Shown piece by piece: positions 1-58,340 of a DNA stretch of 64,000 nt. The stretch comes from Dreissena polymorpha (Eukaryota > Mollusca > Bivalvia > Myida > Dreissenidae), in the NCBI RefSeq assembly GCF_020536995.1, contig NC_068355.1, forward strand, positions 73,579,187 to 73,643,186. Reading direction: 5' to 3'. The position numbers and the translations under genes were made by a program. The notes under the pieces are model-generated. The model made no database searches and was not told the DNA's origin. It saw only the letters and a list, made by a program, of their open reading frames with translations. How positions within the stretch are numbered: position 1 is the stretch's first letter; each line of letters begins with the position of its first letter.

Positions 1-568
1 TTCTTACTCGTTATTTTGTCACATATTGTGTATCGTGTGCTCAATATTTTGTTTCTTTTCTGGAATCACAGTCGCATTTCACTGACTCTTATTCGTAGTC
101 GCTATTGATAAGTTGTTCTTTTATTAACCTATTGTCGTATTTCAAGGCAATCACCAGTGTTAGTTGTTAATTTCCTTGAGCACGATTCTTAATTCACTGC
201 GAGAATATGCGCTTTTTTGCTCGTCACAGACGTGATTCAGTGCGAACCTTAATGCTGCCTTGTTACTTTAGTAGATTCCTGGTCGTACCTAAATTCAATT
301 GTGATGATAAAATATTGTATTCCTCGACTCGCAATCGCTCCTCATCGTGATTGTGAGTGCCAGTTTGTTCCTTTCCTCTACCCCCAGTCGTAAGTTTAAT
401 TTTTCTTGGGTATTTAGTACGTCGCAATTAATTAACGTCAGCCTTACTTTGAAGCCATAAAACCACACGCAACAAAACAAGCGGGCAGCACTCATTGTTC
501 ATTCGGATGGAAAATTCAATGAAAAACTAAATGAATGTGATTTTTTAACATTTTATCCCATGTTTTAG
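1..568. other. Non-coding, probable intron of the first gene
   Basis: No coding region is recognisable. The stretch ends in a T-rich tract and an AG acceptor immediately before the first exon seen of the DsbA-like gene, so it is most likely intron sequence of that gene. Confidence 0.5.
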
Positions 569-2518
569 GGCGCCGAAGTCGTCAAGGCTCAGAGAGGCAT
601 TGCGCAGACATTTAACTACATCTCCGCTATTTACAACGACCTTGAAAACCTAGGCAACGCCAAAACCTACTTAATGAACGCTAACGATGTCAATAAGTAT
701 ATCTACGTTTACGATTGCATGGCCTTTTTGAGATTATGAAGGTTTCTTATTGTATGAATCTCTTTATTTTGATACAGTTTAAAAGAATGTATGCCATTAA
801 GATATTGTTAATATAATTCGCATGAGTTTCGAATAACTGTATATGTTATGCGTGTTTTATCGTGTGTATTTATCAATTTTCTTCGTTCACTTAACGAGTC
901 ATTTCATTACTTTACATTATCACATTTTATATTTATATAGGCATTAATCGAACAAAATTACAATTGTACTTGTATGAATACGTACCAATATGTTAAGCAG
1001 TTTATAAAACGCGGTTATTTGTTTAGAATGCTGACTGAAATCGCTACGTCAAGCGCTGGGGTAAACCCGGTACAGTTTGCAATGGGCTTGAATGATTTCG
1101 CCATGGAAACCAACACACGAACGGCCTGGAAATACTCCGCATCAAGTAGGGATTCATGCCAGAAATAATAATACTACGAATATTTTTTCTCTTGCAATAT
1201 TATCCCCCTTTTTAAAAAGCCTATTATGATAATTATTTTGTGCTGAAAAATAATGGCTTTTTATAAACTGTACAACTCACACTGAGAAACTATTGCATGT
1301 GTTGATCAACCAGTAAAATAGTAAGATTAACGACATTCTAACAATTAATCAAACATCTACGCTGATATCGACCTGATATAACGATGCCTGCATTCTATCT
1401 CAGATTAGTGCGCCTTTATAACAGGTATGAGGTGCGACATATTTTTCGGAAACAGCTATTAAGTCTTCATTTTAGGTAGAAGTGAGTGATATTCATCAAA
1501 GACAAAGATTTTGGTACCAAGATGTAGTTCATTTAATACACAAAAAGCAACACACCCAAAACATAGCCTTAATATTGTATAACAATCTATAACAAAAACA
1601 TGGCCTTAATATTGTATAACAATCTATAATAATAACAATGCATGCGTATCAAAATTGCAAAGTGTACCGTTATAATGAAATATTCAAGGAGGAGTTGCCA
1701 GTACCCCTACCTTTTTTCTGAATGACGTCACAGTAGAGGCTGACCCCGGCTGGACACTTTCTGAATGGCAACAGGTCATCGACCCGCTCCTGAAGCAGGG
1801 CGACTTCCGTTCAACAAACGGGGTACGTGATATATAAGTCGCTTTATAATTACCAGCACTTCTTCGGTTATTTCGTACTTAACACATTCATTTAACTTAT
1901 TTTACTTATTATCTCATAATTTATATATCCGGTTTCCATGTTTCCGACAGTGTTTTTACATGTTCAATTATATTTACACATTTTTTCTACTTTTTACCCT
2001 TCCTTGAAAGCAGTGTTATTACTGTTTCTAAATTTTAATAATTGTTCTACCTCTGTCCTCCTGTTTCAACAGCGTTTATTTTTGTTTGTCTTTTCCTGTC
2101 CTACTTTTTGCCTTGGTTTACTTATCCTCTTGACAACACTCTTCCATTCTTTCTACTTGAAAATATCAGGCTTGTATTTGTTAATTTTCACGTACAATCC
2201 TTCCACGTTTCTAATCTTTCTGATACATAGTGGTAGTTTATTCACCTGGTCTGTCATTGGCAACTGAAATGTTTTAACACCTGTGAGAATACGGTAAACT
2301 TTCATATCAGAATCAGAACGGTAAATGGTTTGATATTTCACTTAATGTTCATTTTTATATAAAATAATGAATAATTATGTCATGTTTTTTTCTTTCAGAC
2401 TTGTCCATCCGGTGAAATAAGTTGTGAATACCTTCCTGGGAAGTTTCAGTGTTGTCTCAAGGGAGAGAACTGTATTCCTAACGTGGGTTGTCGCTGTTTC
2501 CGTGGGAACAATTGCTGA
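569..2518 (+). CDS. DsbA-like thioredoxin-fold protein with cysteine-rich tail (3' part of gene, four exons)
   Basis: Four exons join in consistent phase: 569-706, 941-1145, 1689-1822 and 2399-2518 (stop TGA at 2516-2518), giving 198 codons. The third exon reads STPTFFLNDVTVEAD followed by GWTLSEWQQVIDPLL. This matches the cis-proline (TPTFF) strand and C-terminal helix of DsbA-like thioredoxin domains. The N-terminal CxxC region must lie upstream of the window. The last exon adds about 39 residues with eight cysteines (spacing C-x5-C-x8-CC-x5-C-x4-C-x-C-x6-C), resembling a small disulfide-knotted secreted module. In this family the core acts in disulfide exchange in oxidising compartments, but the catalytic pair is not visible here, so activity is inferred only. 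The donor after 706 is GTTTAC, an unusual one, chosen because it restores phase with the next exon. Confidence 0.7.
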
Positions 2519-2591
2519 CTGCAACGGTTATGACATGTAGACAATTGGAAACGAGATGGTCTCTTCAAATGTATTTCTTTTTATTTATGTA

Positions 2592-2597
2592 AATAAA
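2592..2597 (+). promoter_or_regulatory. Polyadenylation signal of the DsbA-like gene
   Basis: AATAAA lies about 75 bases after the stop codon, a normal distance for a short 3' UTR. Confidence 0.55.
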
Positions 2598-2717
2598 TGA
2601 AAAGAAAAATGATATTATTTTTATAAAATCTATTTACGCCTATACAAACGATTACTATAGGTTCATTCGTAGTCAAAGTACGGGTCGTGCAAGAGAAGTA
2701 ACTTGAGATGATTTTAA

Positions 2718-3567
2718 GGTAGTGCACCTCCAATGATTTCCCGCGATTTCTTCGAAGGTTGAAGAGCCTACTATTAGGTGCCGTAGCCTAGTGGTTAAGG
2801 CGATAGACTTGAAATCTTTTGGGATATTCCCGCGCAGGTTCGAATCCTGCCGACGACGTATACTTTTTTGCGACGCGTTTTATTTATTTTCTAACGTAAT
2901 TTGATTTAATATGGCATATAAGCTATATTTATTGTTGAATATGTTGCAATTTTTATGCAAATTTTTCAATTATTAAAATTAAAACAACGTTATGGCGAAA
3001 TTGGGTGATTTACTGTTGAAAATACGAACCATGCATGTTGCATTTTTATTTTTATTTCAAAAAGTAAACGGTAAATCTGTCTAGTTCTTGGTATTTTTGC
3101 TGTATATAGTGTTTCTATAAAAACTAAGTTAAAAATATGACTTAAATGATACTATTTTGAATTTTATGACACTTTGTTTTTAACCGACCCAATTTTTACT
3201 TGGCTGAAATCACTTACATTTCATGGTGCTCTTCCATAGATAAAAATTTGTAAAAAATAAATGTCTGTAAAAGAATACTTATTTCATCTTGTTTAAACTT
3301 TAAACACCTTTACAGCATCTGTACACACCAACTGCATGCCCATATTTGGAAATTTGAATGAATTATGGAACTTTTATATACCCCAGGGGTGAAAATAAAC
3401 TGGACAAAAGCCGAGCGTGGGGGTGGTTTTGAAAAAATCGGTATATTTTTTTAAAAAGCATGGAAAGCCTACCTACAAATTTGCATGTAGTTCAGTGAAA
3501 TGATGCTGATTAAGAAAATAATTAATTAGATTATATTTGGATATGTGCCCATTAGAGGTGCACTACC
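2718..3567. mobile_element. TTAA-flanked miniature element with internal tRNA-Ser-like promoter
   Basis: The ends are inverted repeats (GGTAGTGCACCTC at the left, its complement at the right), each flanked by TTAA at 2714-2717 and 3568-3571. The TTAA duplication fits the piggyBac or Kolobok type of cut-and-paste transposon. No transposase is encoded in the 850 bp, so the element is non-autonomous. A tRNA-like segment sits near the left end. Confidence 0.75.
2778..2858 (+). repeat. tRNA-Ser(UGA)-like sequence inside the TTAA element
   Basis: An A box (TAGCCTAGTGG, 2784-2794) and a B box (GGTTCGAATCC, 2838-2848) are present. The sequence around the TGA anticodon (2810-2812) and the long variable arm resembles tRNA-Ser(UGA). 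The acceptor stem does not pair and the anticodon stem has mismatches, so it is read as a tRNA-derived relic or Pol III promoter, not a working tRNA gene. Confidence 0.6.
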
Positions 3568-4201
3568 TTAACTTAAAGTTTGTATCGTCATTGTTTTATG
3601 ACATGCACAAAAATTAAAATGTGAAGCTTTTATCACTTTCGTGATACAATTTGTGGTAGTGAGTTTCATATGGATCTTTTATACGGTCACAAAACACGCA
3701 GTAAATTGAAGCTCTTTTTAACACTGATTGAGCTTCTGACTTATTTTAAATTATTAAAGATAACATTCGCCTTCAGTTATATACCGGTATGCTCCAAACA
3801 CCATAACATACAACACAGTGCTAGATACAACCGCCTCTAACCTTTATGTTATTAAGGTTCGCTCGATGACTTCCAGTTTAGTTGGTGATCACCAGTAGGG
3901 GAATATGAGGTTTCGTCAGGTCACACCGGTTTCCGTCCACAGCACAGGCACACCAAGCCTTAAAATAGTAAAATTATGGTTAAAACAAACGCATAGGCAA
4001 CGTGTTGGCATAAACACAGACTATTTAAGCATAACGGTGCGCATTTGTATAAAGTTTTCATCGGTTTGTCGGCTACATGTTTTTCATCGAATGGTCTTCA
4101 TTTACATCAACATAGGCGAACGAAAACAAATAATTAAAAATGATTACATTGCAAGATTTGAGCGAAGCCAATCAAAAGTGTGTTGTCTCATTATTAGAAT
4201 A

Positions 4202-4420
4202 CATGAGCCGTACAATGGGAAAACGGCGCTTTTAATTCATGCAGTCCACACAGGCTAATCAGGGACGACACTTTCCGCTTTAATGACATTTTTCGTTTAA
4301 ATGAAGTCCCTTCTTAGCTAAAATCCAATTTAGGCGGCAAATATGTCGTCCCTGATTAGCCTGTGCAGACTGCGATTGTTTTGCAAAAGGAGCAGCCTGA
4401 ACCGTATTCTCAAAGCATAA
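4202..4420. mobile_element. Degenerate palindromic MITE (same family as 37611-37860 and 55182-55388)
   Basis: Two inverted copies of a core containing GGCTAATCAGGGACGACA lie at about 4252-4275 and 4346-4370. The outer ends resemble the TGAGCC...GTTCTGAG tips of the intact copies downstream. Boundaries are approximate. Confidence 0.5.
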
Positions 4421-5842
4421 TATTGCCGCGTTAACATTTGATGCGGTGATGCAGTAAAAACTTATACCTCAGTCCAATAATAATGTACTTGGAGACCTGG
4501 TACCATTTTTAGAACTTCCGCAATCGCACTTTGAAGGACTATAATGGATTGAAACTATGTCGTTCGGTTTGTCGGTCGATTGGTCAGTCCATAAAATATG
4601 TTAAAAGTGTGTGGAGCTCCTTAAAGTTTTGAAGGTTGTGCGCGAACGTTTTCTAACCTCACCAAAATAAACATATCAATCATAGCCGAAATAGCATGTG
4701 CGTTCCACTTTTGACACACCCAATTACCCAAGCATTGCCACAGTCCCGGATTACCCATGAGGCAGAGTGGGCAACTGCCGTTGGGTCCCGAGACTTTAAG
4801 GGGCATCACGAGACCATGACAATATAATTATTTTACTTACTTTGACTGCACCGAGTAATGGTCGTCGTTAAAAGGAATAATCATTCGCGTGTAAACATCG
4901 TATTTATATATCGGAAAAATGATTAAATATAGAATCATATTCGAATTTACTTATTTGCATAATAGTTTTTTATAAAAAAAATAAAAAAATAAATATAAAA
5001 AAAACAACAGCGCATGGGCCCTAAACGTGTCACTGCCTATTTGCCCCACGGTGCTTAGTTCGGCACTGCATTGCTTTGGAAATTGCTGACAAAGCGGTGC
5101 GAGTGTATTTTTCCTGTCTCTGGGATTTTCCTGTATACAACATAGTGGGTGCGTTGGTGATGGTATCGAAGTAAGCTTCAAGTCATAAGTGACACAGGTT
5201 CGAGTTCTAGCTTAATCTTGTTTTAAACGTCTATTCGCCATGAACGTAAACCAATACTTATCAGAGCCGACTTTGGGACAGACGTGTTCTTGTCCTTGGA
5301 CAAATCAAAAGAAACCTTTATCTACGTTCAGTCAGCGTGATTATTGGTGGAGGCAGCAATAGAATTACATGACAAACTACTACATAAGTTATTTTTCCTG
5401 ACCAGAAACCAAGCAGGAATAGATGGTTCTATATATTCGTGAGAATCCCGAATCCGAATGCGATCATGGCAAATTCAAACATGCTTGGAAAAAACAAGAG
5501 AACTGCATTTTTCTTAAAAAGCACGATTTCAATACTTCTGTCGTTATGTGAGTGTTCTACTTAAACATAAGTTCTGCATCTAGCATAGGTACAGATTTAT
5601 ACAGTTTTTAAACGATCCGATTACCCCGATGTCTATTCGGAATATAGAACACCCGCTTTCAACGGTTGATTTATGTTCAACCAACTTGTAAAGATTAACG
5701 GTAATATTATTCAAACACGGTAAAGTATAACGCTACACTCCAGTTACGGTTGTATTTATGTTTATGTGTGATATACATACACATTTCATATTGTTATCGC
5801 TGAAAGCCGGTGCAGTGGATAGAGATTAGATACAAACATTAA
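4421..5842. other. Intergenic, nothing recognised
   Basis: No exon, RNA gene or bounded element could be supported. Short reading frames here have no recognisable domain. A-box-like bases near 5808-5825 may be a SINE stub. Confidence 0.4.
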
Positions 5843-6352
5843 AGGGATCTTTTCACGCTTTGGTAAATTGACAAAATTGAAAAAAGTTGTTTCAGATTCG
5901 CAAATTTTCGTTTTAGTTATGATATTTGTGAGGAAACAGTAATACTGAACATTTACCATGGTCTAATATAGCCATTATATGCATCTTTTGACGATTTTAA
6001 AACCTAAAAATTATAAAGCGTTGCAACGCGAAACGATTGAATAATTTGGAGAGTTCTGTTTTTGTCGTTAAATTCTGTGAAACTACGAAGATTGCTTATA
6101 TAAGGTATAAAATACGTCAAATATGTGTACTCGGCGGAATAGCTCAGTAGGCTAAAGCGTTTTTACTTCAGGACTCTGGCAGGACACCAGGGGTCACTGG
6201 TTCGAAACCTGCTCCGGGCAATGTTCTTTTCCTTTTTTTAATTTTATTCTTGATTTTTTACTGGAGCTTTTACGATCCAATGTTTACATTTATCAATATA
6301 AAGCATTTAATGAATAAGTTAAAAAAATGCCAAAATCTGTGAAAAGGCCCCT
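5843..6352. mobile_element. TTAA-flanked miniature element with tRNA-like core, copy 1
   Basis: Inverted ends AGGGATCTTTTCAC and AGGGGCCTTTTCAC (read inward) are flanked by TTAA at 5839-5842 and 6353-6356. A nearly identical copy lies at 33476-33984, which suggests recent movement. The core has an A box (TAGCTCAGTAGG, 6140-6151) and a B box (GGTTCGAAACC, 6199-6209) about 50 bases apart, with a long hairpin between them as in type II tRNAs. No protein is encoded. Confidence 0.8.
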
Positions 6353-6721
6353 TTAACCCGATACTGCTTATACCCGAAATGGTAAGTGCATCAAGTCGGT
6401 TATAAAATGATATAGCCATATCGTAAATCTTGCTCTATGTAAATATGTACAGTTAAATCGTTGCGACTGTTTGAATAAAAGTACTTGATGTGTGAAGATC
6501 AGGAGCGTTTGAAAATTGTAAAATGCATATACTTTATTTATGGAATATTGTGAAATGAAATATGAAAATCTTCGAATAGGACTTTTAACTTGGTAAGTCT
6601 TTTGAATTTGAACGCTATAATCCTTATTGTTGCAGAAACAAAGCCACAGCCGCCATAACTATTATGGTTCAGAAACACTACAACCATGAAGAACAGCAAC
6701 ATTCTCCACAACAAACATTAA

Positions 6722-6944
6722 CCCATTTATGCCTTGTGGACTCTTCCATCCTCTCAAAGTGGATCACTTTATTTCCAAAATTAGGGATGTCTAGTATATT
6801 TATTACTATACTTAGAATATTTCCTACAGAGATTCCTTTAAACAATCAGCGCAGACCCCGATGAGACGCCGCATCATGCGGCGTCTCATCTGAGTCTATG
6901 CTGTTTGCCAATGCCTATTTTTCTAGACGCTATGCATTAATGGG
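6722..6944. mobile_element. TTAA-flanked hairpin MITE, copy 1
   Basis: Inverted ends CCCATTTATGCC / GCATTAATGGG are flanked by TTAA (6718-6721, 6945-6948). The middle has a perfect 15-bp-arm palindrome (GATGAGACGCCGCAT at 6860-6890). A second copy lies at 24589-24810. I associate this family with Dreissena from memory. Confidence 0.8.
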
Positions 6945-7508
6945 TTAAGACCTTATAGCATAACACCATCAACACCATCAACACCTTAATTGCCTACACT
7001 ATCACTTAAAAACATCAACGACAGAAACACTGACAAACATATAGCAAGAAACGCTAGCTCAGTATAATTGCATGATTCATACGCATTTTATCTCGTTTAA
7101 GTTTAAAGAGAAAAGATGGTTGCTTACCCACAAAAATACAAAGTTATAACAATTTAAGTTTAATATTAGACCGTACTTCCACCTTATGTAAGCAGTTTTA
7201 TCAACAATTGTGCATTATTTTAACCGTTTATTTCAGAATACGATTTGAGCGTTTATTACAGCTTTATTCGAGTAACGGACTGAGATCACTTTTGACATTG
7301 AATGAAATGATTATTTAGTGAATATTTTAGCATGATAAAAACGTTAAAGATTTTGATATCTTATTTGATATGCACTTTCGTTTACTGTATGGTGACTGGC
7401 ATGCCTTTTTATAACTAAGATGTGTTTAAATATATGACATGAGTACATTTTCCGATCGCTTAGACGTGTGCTGTTATCTAAAATGTTTTAACGAATGAAT
7501 ACCATGCA

Positions 7509-7780
7509 TGGAGAATGCTCACCGGTACTGATGTACTGATGTACCAAATACTGCCAGAGAAGAATGCACGGACATATTATTCATATAGCAAACTACCACC
7601 AAACCATAATCCTGCACACAGGGTGCAGGATCATCGGGGCACACATACACTTCATGGGGAATGCTCACCGGTACTAATGTACCGAATATAGCCAGAAAAT
7701 AATGCACGGGCAAATGATTCATATTACAAATACAACCAACCCATAATCCAGTACACAAGGTGCAGGATCATCGGGGTTTA
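7509..7780. repeat. Diverged tandem duplication, unit about 146 bp
   Basis: Two head-to-tail copies, starting near 7510 and 7656, share AATGCTCACCGGTACT and GTGCAGGATCATCGGGG with scattered differences. No coding meaning is apparent. Confidence 0.7.
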
Positions 7781-8818
7781 CAGGGGTTAACACACGGGCC
7801 GGACAGAATGTAAACACACCGTTAACAACTTATTCTTGAAAATATCTCAGGTTATTAAAATACATTTGCAAAAATCTGAAGCGCAAAGAAGACCGTGTAT
7901 CTTGCAGTGTGTGTCGATATCTTAAGATTTAAGAATAAATCATGATTAATGGACTGAAATCGGTGCAAACATTTCACATTGCGTTACAAAGCGAATTTTA
8001 GGACAAGAATACAGGCTTATTAAATAAAGTAATCCTGATGTATTTAACATAGCCATAAGCAGCAAAAAAATGTCTTTTATGCACTTGTTTAAATTCTTAA
8101 AAAATTTTTTTTTCAAAGTTATTTGAAGAAAAGCATCAAATACCGGTGTGTTTACATCCATTAACGTTCAGTTTTGAACCCACAAAGACACGTGATCCTG
8201 AATCTTGTACGCGTCACTTGGGTAAAACACACAATACACATTTTACAGCACATGTAATTGATAATTAAAATATCTTTGACAGCGTAAAGAAAGCGATACA
8301 TTACTACTTTGAACGTAAAAATATTGTCCATAAACTTGTTAAATCCGATGTAATCCAATATGCAAACATCTTGTTTTCACATTTACATACATATATAGTA
8401 TTGAATTTGTCTGAAATACAGGTAATTATATTTTAATATATTTAACCTATTTAATATTCGGTTGAATTTAAAAAGAGTCAAACTGGCTGAAAAATGCTGA
8501 TCACATCATGTGATTTTTGATTACAGGCCGTACGCATACATAATTATAAATGATGGTAATATAAATCCATACCTCTTTACTAAAACCTATTAGGCATTCC
8601 AGTTCGCGCAGTGGTTGGTACACGACTCGGGCTCAATACCCGTTTATTCATTTGCATTTATGCTTATATCTGAAATATCACAAACTCGACACGAATCTTA
8701 TTGTCAGTTGTTAGTTTTGTATGATTGTGTGGATGCATTTGTTTGATCATATTGTGTGTTTGTCGAAGTTGTTGCTTATTTGCGATATACATGTATTCGA
8801 ATATTTCTCAATTTCAGA

Positions 8819-8890
8819 TTTATCTGCTTTAAACGGTGGAAATAGTCAGCAATGCTTCGTGAAAACTAATATAACGAACAAATCAAAATA
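8819..8890 (+). promoter_or_regulatory. OATP 5' UTR in first coding exon, with short uORF
   Basis: A pyrimidine tract and AG acceptor end at 8818, so the coding exon probably begins at 8819 and a further 5' UTR exon lies upstream. A five-codon upstream reading frame (ATG 8852, TAA 8867-8869) precedes the main start and could lower translation. Confidence 0.45.
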
Positions 8891-54453
<45,563 letters not shown>

Positions 54454-55181
54454 GCTCTAACGTGAATAAGGTTAACTCTGCAACTGACGAATTACATTAA
54501 ATTCGTTTACAATATATTACATGTATTATGTAATGTAATAATGTAAGGCCGGATGAAAAGAAGACCAGTGGGAAAATGGCGATTTGGTTCCGCTGTACGA
54601 GAATGTATTCCCGATAATTAATCAAATATGGGTACGAAGATTCAATTTCATTAACACGTGTTGTCACGGTATTCGATGGTTTTTAAACTTTGGTTTTCAG
54701 GCAAAATGTGCGTAAAAAATTATAGTACATGTATCATACTCGTCGATTTAAATTCGTACTTTTGTCGTTTCGCGTATTCCGAATCCCACAATAGTATTAT
54801 CTATGAAATGGAGAGGTCGAAATATTACGATTATAGAGGACATATCCCTTTTCCACAACGATTTCACAAACATTTATGACAGGCTTGTTTACATAACACA
54901 ACATGAATATATTACTGTTAACTGTCAACATATTTAATGATAAAACCGTAAATAGCGTATAACATATTTAATGATAAAACCGTAAATAGCGTATACAATT
55001 GTTCTCTTAATCGTTATCATCAGTATACTAACACGCATGTATTATTAAATATAAATAAATATGTAAGAAACTATAACATGAATTTTTAGTAAACATGCGA
55101 AAAGTGTTGTTTTTTTATCGCAAATTATACTGTCGCCGTCTGTTAAAAATTCACAACACATGAAATATATATTTATATATA
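54454..55181. other. OATP 3' UTR and downstream, no gene seen
   Basis: A TTACAT/ATGTAA-rich stretch follows the stop (54500-54545). No RNA or protein gene is supported. Confidence 0.4.
54927..54996. repeat. 34-bp tandem duplication
   Basis: CATATTTAATGATAAAACCG plus TAAATAGCGTATA occurs twice head to tail downstream of the OATP gene. Confidence 0.85.
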
Positions 55182-55388
55182 TGAGCCGCGTTCTGATAAA
55201 ACTGGGCTTATTGCATGTGCGTAAAGTGTCATCCCAGATTAGCCTGTGCAGTCCGCACAGGCTAATCAGGGACGACACTCTCCGCTTAAACTAGATTTTC
55301 GGAAAAAAGGGAATTCCTTTACACAGGCTAATCTGGGACGACACTTTACGCACATGCATTTTGCCCAATTTCTCAGAACAAGGCTCAT
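55182..55388. mobile_element. Palindromic MITE with TA duplication, copy B
   Basis: Tips TGAGCCGCGTTCTGA and TGAGCCTTGTTCTGA (read inward) are flanked by TA (55180-55181, 55389-55390). Inside, CCCAGATTAGCCTGTGCAGT is followed by its near-complement, and CAGGCTAATCTGGGACGACA occurs near the right end. Confidence 0.8.
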
Positions 55389-55439
55389 ATTGACACTGCT
55401 GCCTCCTCTAAAGTGTTTAAAAAAATATTTCAAAAAGTG

Positions 55440-55880
55440 ACTTAGTTTTTGACCCCAATTGGTTTTTGACCCCAATTGACCCTTTTTGAACTCTGCTTAT
55501 ATTTCACTTGTTCTAACCAAGTTTTAAATGAAGATTTTTAGTAAATGTGGCTCTGAAGTGTTAAGATCTGTATTACATTTGAACTAGTGACCAAGTATTT
55601 GACCCAACGTTATCCAGTTTTTGCCCGAAAGAATTGGGAAAAATGATCTGACCAAATTGCATTAAGATTGAGTAATACATTTGACCTCTAGTGTTCACAA
55701 TTATTTGTTGTGTTTGAACTAGTTATCTAGTGTTTGATATAATTTTAACTCCATATAAATATGGATATCATTTAGAAAATATTCTGACAAAGTTTCAGGA
55801 ATATTTTGCAATACATGCGAATTTTCAAAATACAACTCTCGACAGCGGATGAAGCACGACGGACAACGAACATACATTGA
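55440..55880. repeat. Decayed bivalve-type tandem repeat (GACC-rich), with element tail
   Basis: Phrases such as TGACCCCAATT, AAGTTTTAAATGAAGAT and TCTGACAAAGTTTCAGGA, and the end ACGACGGACAACGAACATAC, match the family at 58340-59080 and 63177-64000. Confidence 0.55.
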
Positions 55881-58340
55881 TCAAATAAGTCCATCATGAG
55901 CAAGCAATAGTTGCATTAAAGAAAACTTAAACTTAACTGATCATTATTATTGTTACTTAGCAATTATCTATTTGTTAAAGTGCATCGTAATTTAATTTCA
56001 TGATATTTTATCAGATGAGCAATAGATTGAAACTCGAACACAGTTATTGTCTTCGCACGGTTTTAAGTTTGTGATCATCATCGCTGTCAGTGATCCTCTA
56101 ACACACCTTTTTGCATTCAAGTGAGATCCTATGATTGACAAGCGCGTTAAATGTATGATTTGTGAAAAGAATTTAAAAAAAAAACAATTGTGTCTGAACG
56201 GAGAAGTAATTTTATTTGATAACAAAATTAAAATCAAATATGCTTAAGTAATCGTGAGCTTTTACCATCATTGGATAAAGAAAACCATGCCATTAAATTT
56301 ATATAAAAAACATGTTCACGATTGTCCATGTAAGGAAATTATGTTGAATGTATGAGATTGATTCATTTCTTTCGATGCAAAGCCAATATTAACGAACATT
56401 AAAAACAGCGTGTATAGTCAATAAAACATTACATACAAGTACATAAACTTACAAATAAGAACGCCATTCATACCTAAACCAAGGATAACAAACACAAATG
56501 AAACATTTTTTCCAATGTAGTAAGAGACAATCATGTTATTTAGGCGAATCTCGGCATTACATCTTACACATAATCTCACTGCTTTATCTGTAACATGTTT
56601 AAAATGTTAAATTGCAGAGAAATTCATCAGTTCACAAGTACGTGCAATATAAAAGATAATAATGTTACACACATTTGATCGTGGATATCTAAGATTCAAC
56701 ATTATGCAGATTAAATTACTTGATATACCATATTATTGAGGTTGTTAAGTACCCCATTTTAAATGATTATTTTATATTTGATTCCGAGTAATATGGCCTA
56801 CCCCTATCATCGACTGATATAAAATCTTCCTGTTAAACTGACACAAAAAATATATCATGCAACGTTATATCAGGCAGATATCAATGCAACGCATGATAAA
56901 TGTCAAAACATATCAGGACTGTAACTTTGCCGTTTATTGGAGACGTTTGAGAGGTTCCTATAAGTACAAGCTTCTGCTGTATGGCAATGATATGAATGCA
57001 CACAGCACACGTGCGGAGTATCAATGCCCATGTACATAAATACAAGTTGCCGTTTTCCGGCGTTCAGTTGTTTTAGTCAAATACAATATTCCTAAAAACA
57101 TAAATAGTCTAAACAACTGAACTAAACAAAAGCAAAGCAGGTCTTTTTTATTGTAATGTGAAATGAAACCGTCACGAAGATAAATGGCGAGTACGGTGGC
57201 ATAGATGAGACGTAACTTTTTATGTACGACGTTATCTCGATTAAGAATCACCTTCTCGTTACAACGACATAATAAGTCGAATTAATAAGTTCACCCGAAA
57301 CACTTAGTAAGAAGTGGAAATTACATAACTAATCACAATAATGAAATGCTAATGTTAGAAAATACAACTAACCTGTAGTAAAGACAAATCAATTCTTGGT
57401 AAGAAGACAATTTAAAATGGATGACCGATGCCAAACAAATAGATTTACACAGTAATGAGCAGGACTTTCGAAAACCTCACTTATCTGCTGGTACAAACAG
57501 ATCTCACTTCTCTGCTGGTACAAACAGATCTCACTCATTCTAAATCCCTTTTATAATAACATACTGTTAACCCCGTTGTTACTTACCAATGTTTCCCAAA
57601 ATGGATCCAATGTGTTTGCACTGGGGGATTAATTTTATTTAAAATGTTCCAATTACAACTATTTCGTGAGGCAGAATACGGACACATTCGCGATTTAAAA
57701 CATGCTTTCCTAACTGGTTGATCAATTAATAATGTCGTTAGCACGAATTAGTTTCCCCTTTCCCACGAGTTACCTTGTTGTGACAACGAGTAACTTGGTC
57801 GTAGTAACGACATAAATTAGTACATGCTCATGTATCGTCTCTCCCCCCCCCCCCCCCCCCCCCGGTAATTAATAAATTACCAGCTCAAGCACAATTAATC
57901 AAAACCGTAGTTTAGGCCAATGTAGATACGCGTCCATGCATCCGATCTTAAGAATTCCCTGTTGATTGAGACTGGGTAAAGGTTGCGTCTCAAATAAAGA
58001 AGAAACGTGTTTGAAATCATGTTAATATATTAATGAAGTACTACGTTTTACTTGAGCAACCAAGTCAACCAAACAAAACAAATGAGTCGAAAATTTAGGA
58101 ACTCACGTGTATCATCCTTAAGAGGAAACTCACCGACAAACTTATTTGTATGCATTTAATTGCATCGTAAAATAGAAACACAATAAGCAACACAATTTAC
58201 AGCACTAATTTCAAAACAAGACATCAAGTTGGAGAAAAAAGATGCACATACATGTATATCATGATACTTATTCACACAATTAAATAAGTGATAGTATTTA
58301 CAAATAAATTCATTTCAAACGACAATAATATATACAGATA
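55881..58340. other. Intergenic, only small repeats seen
   Basis: No gene is supported. It includes a 26-bp duplication (TCTGCTGGTACAAACAGATC, 57484-57538) and a run of 21 C at 57843-57863. Confidence 0.45.

Noticed and set aside
2778-2858. Functional tRNA-Ser(UGA) gene
   Set aside because: The acceptor stem does not pair, the anticodon stem has mismatches, and the sequence lies inside a bounded repeat element.
6131-6222. Functional tRNA gene in the 5843-6352 element
   Set aside because: The A and B boxes are good, but the cloverleaf fails at the acceptor stem and an identical context recurs at 33.8 kb as part of a repeat.
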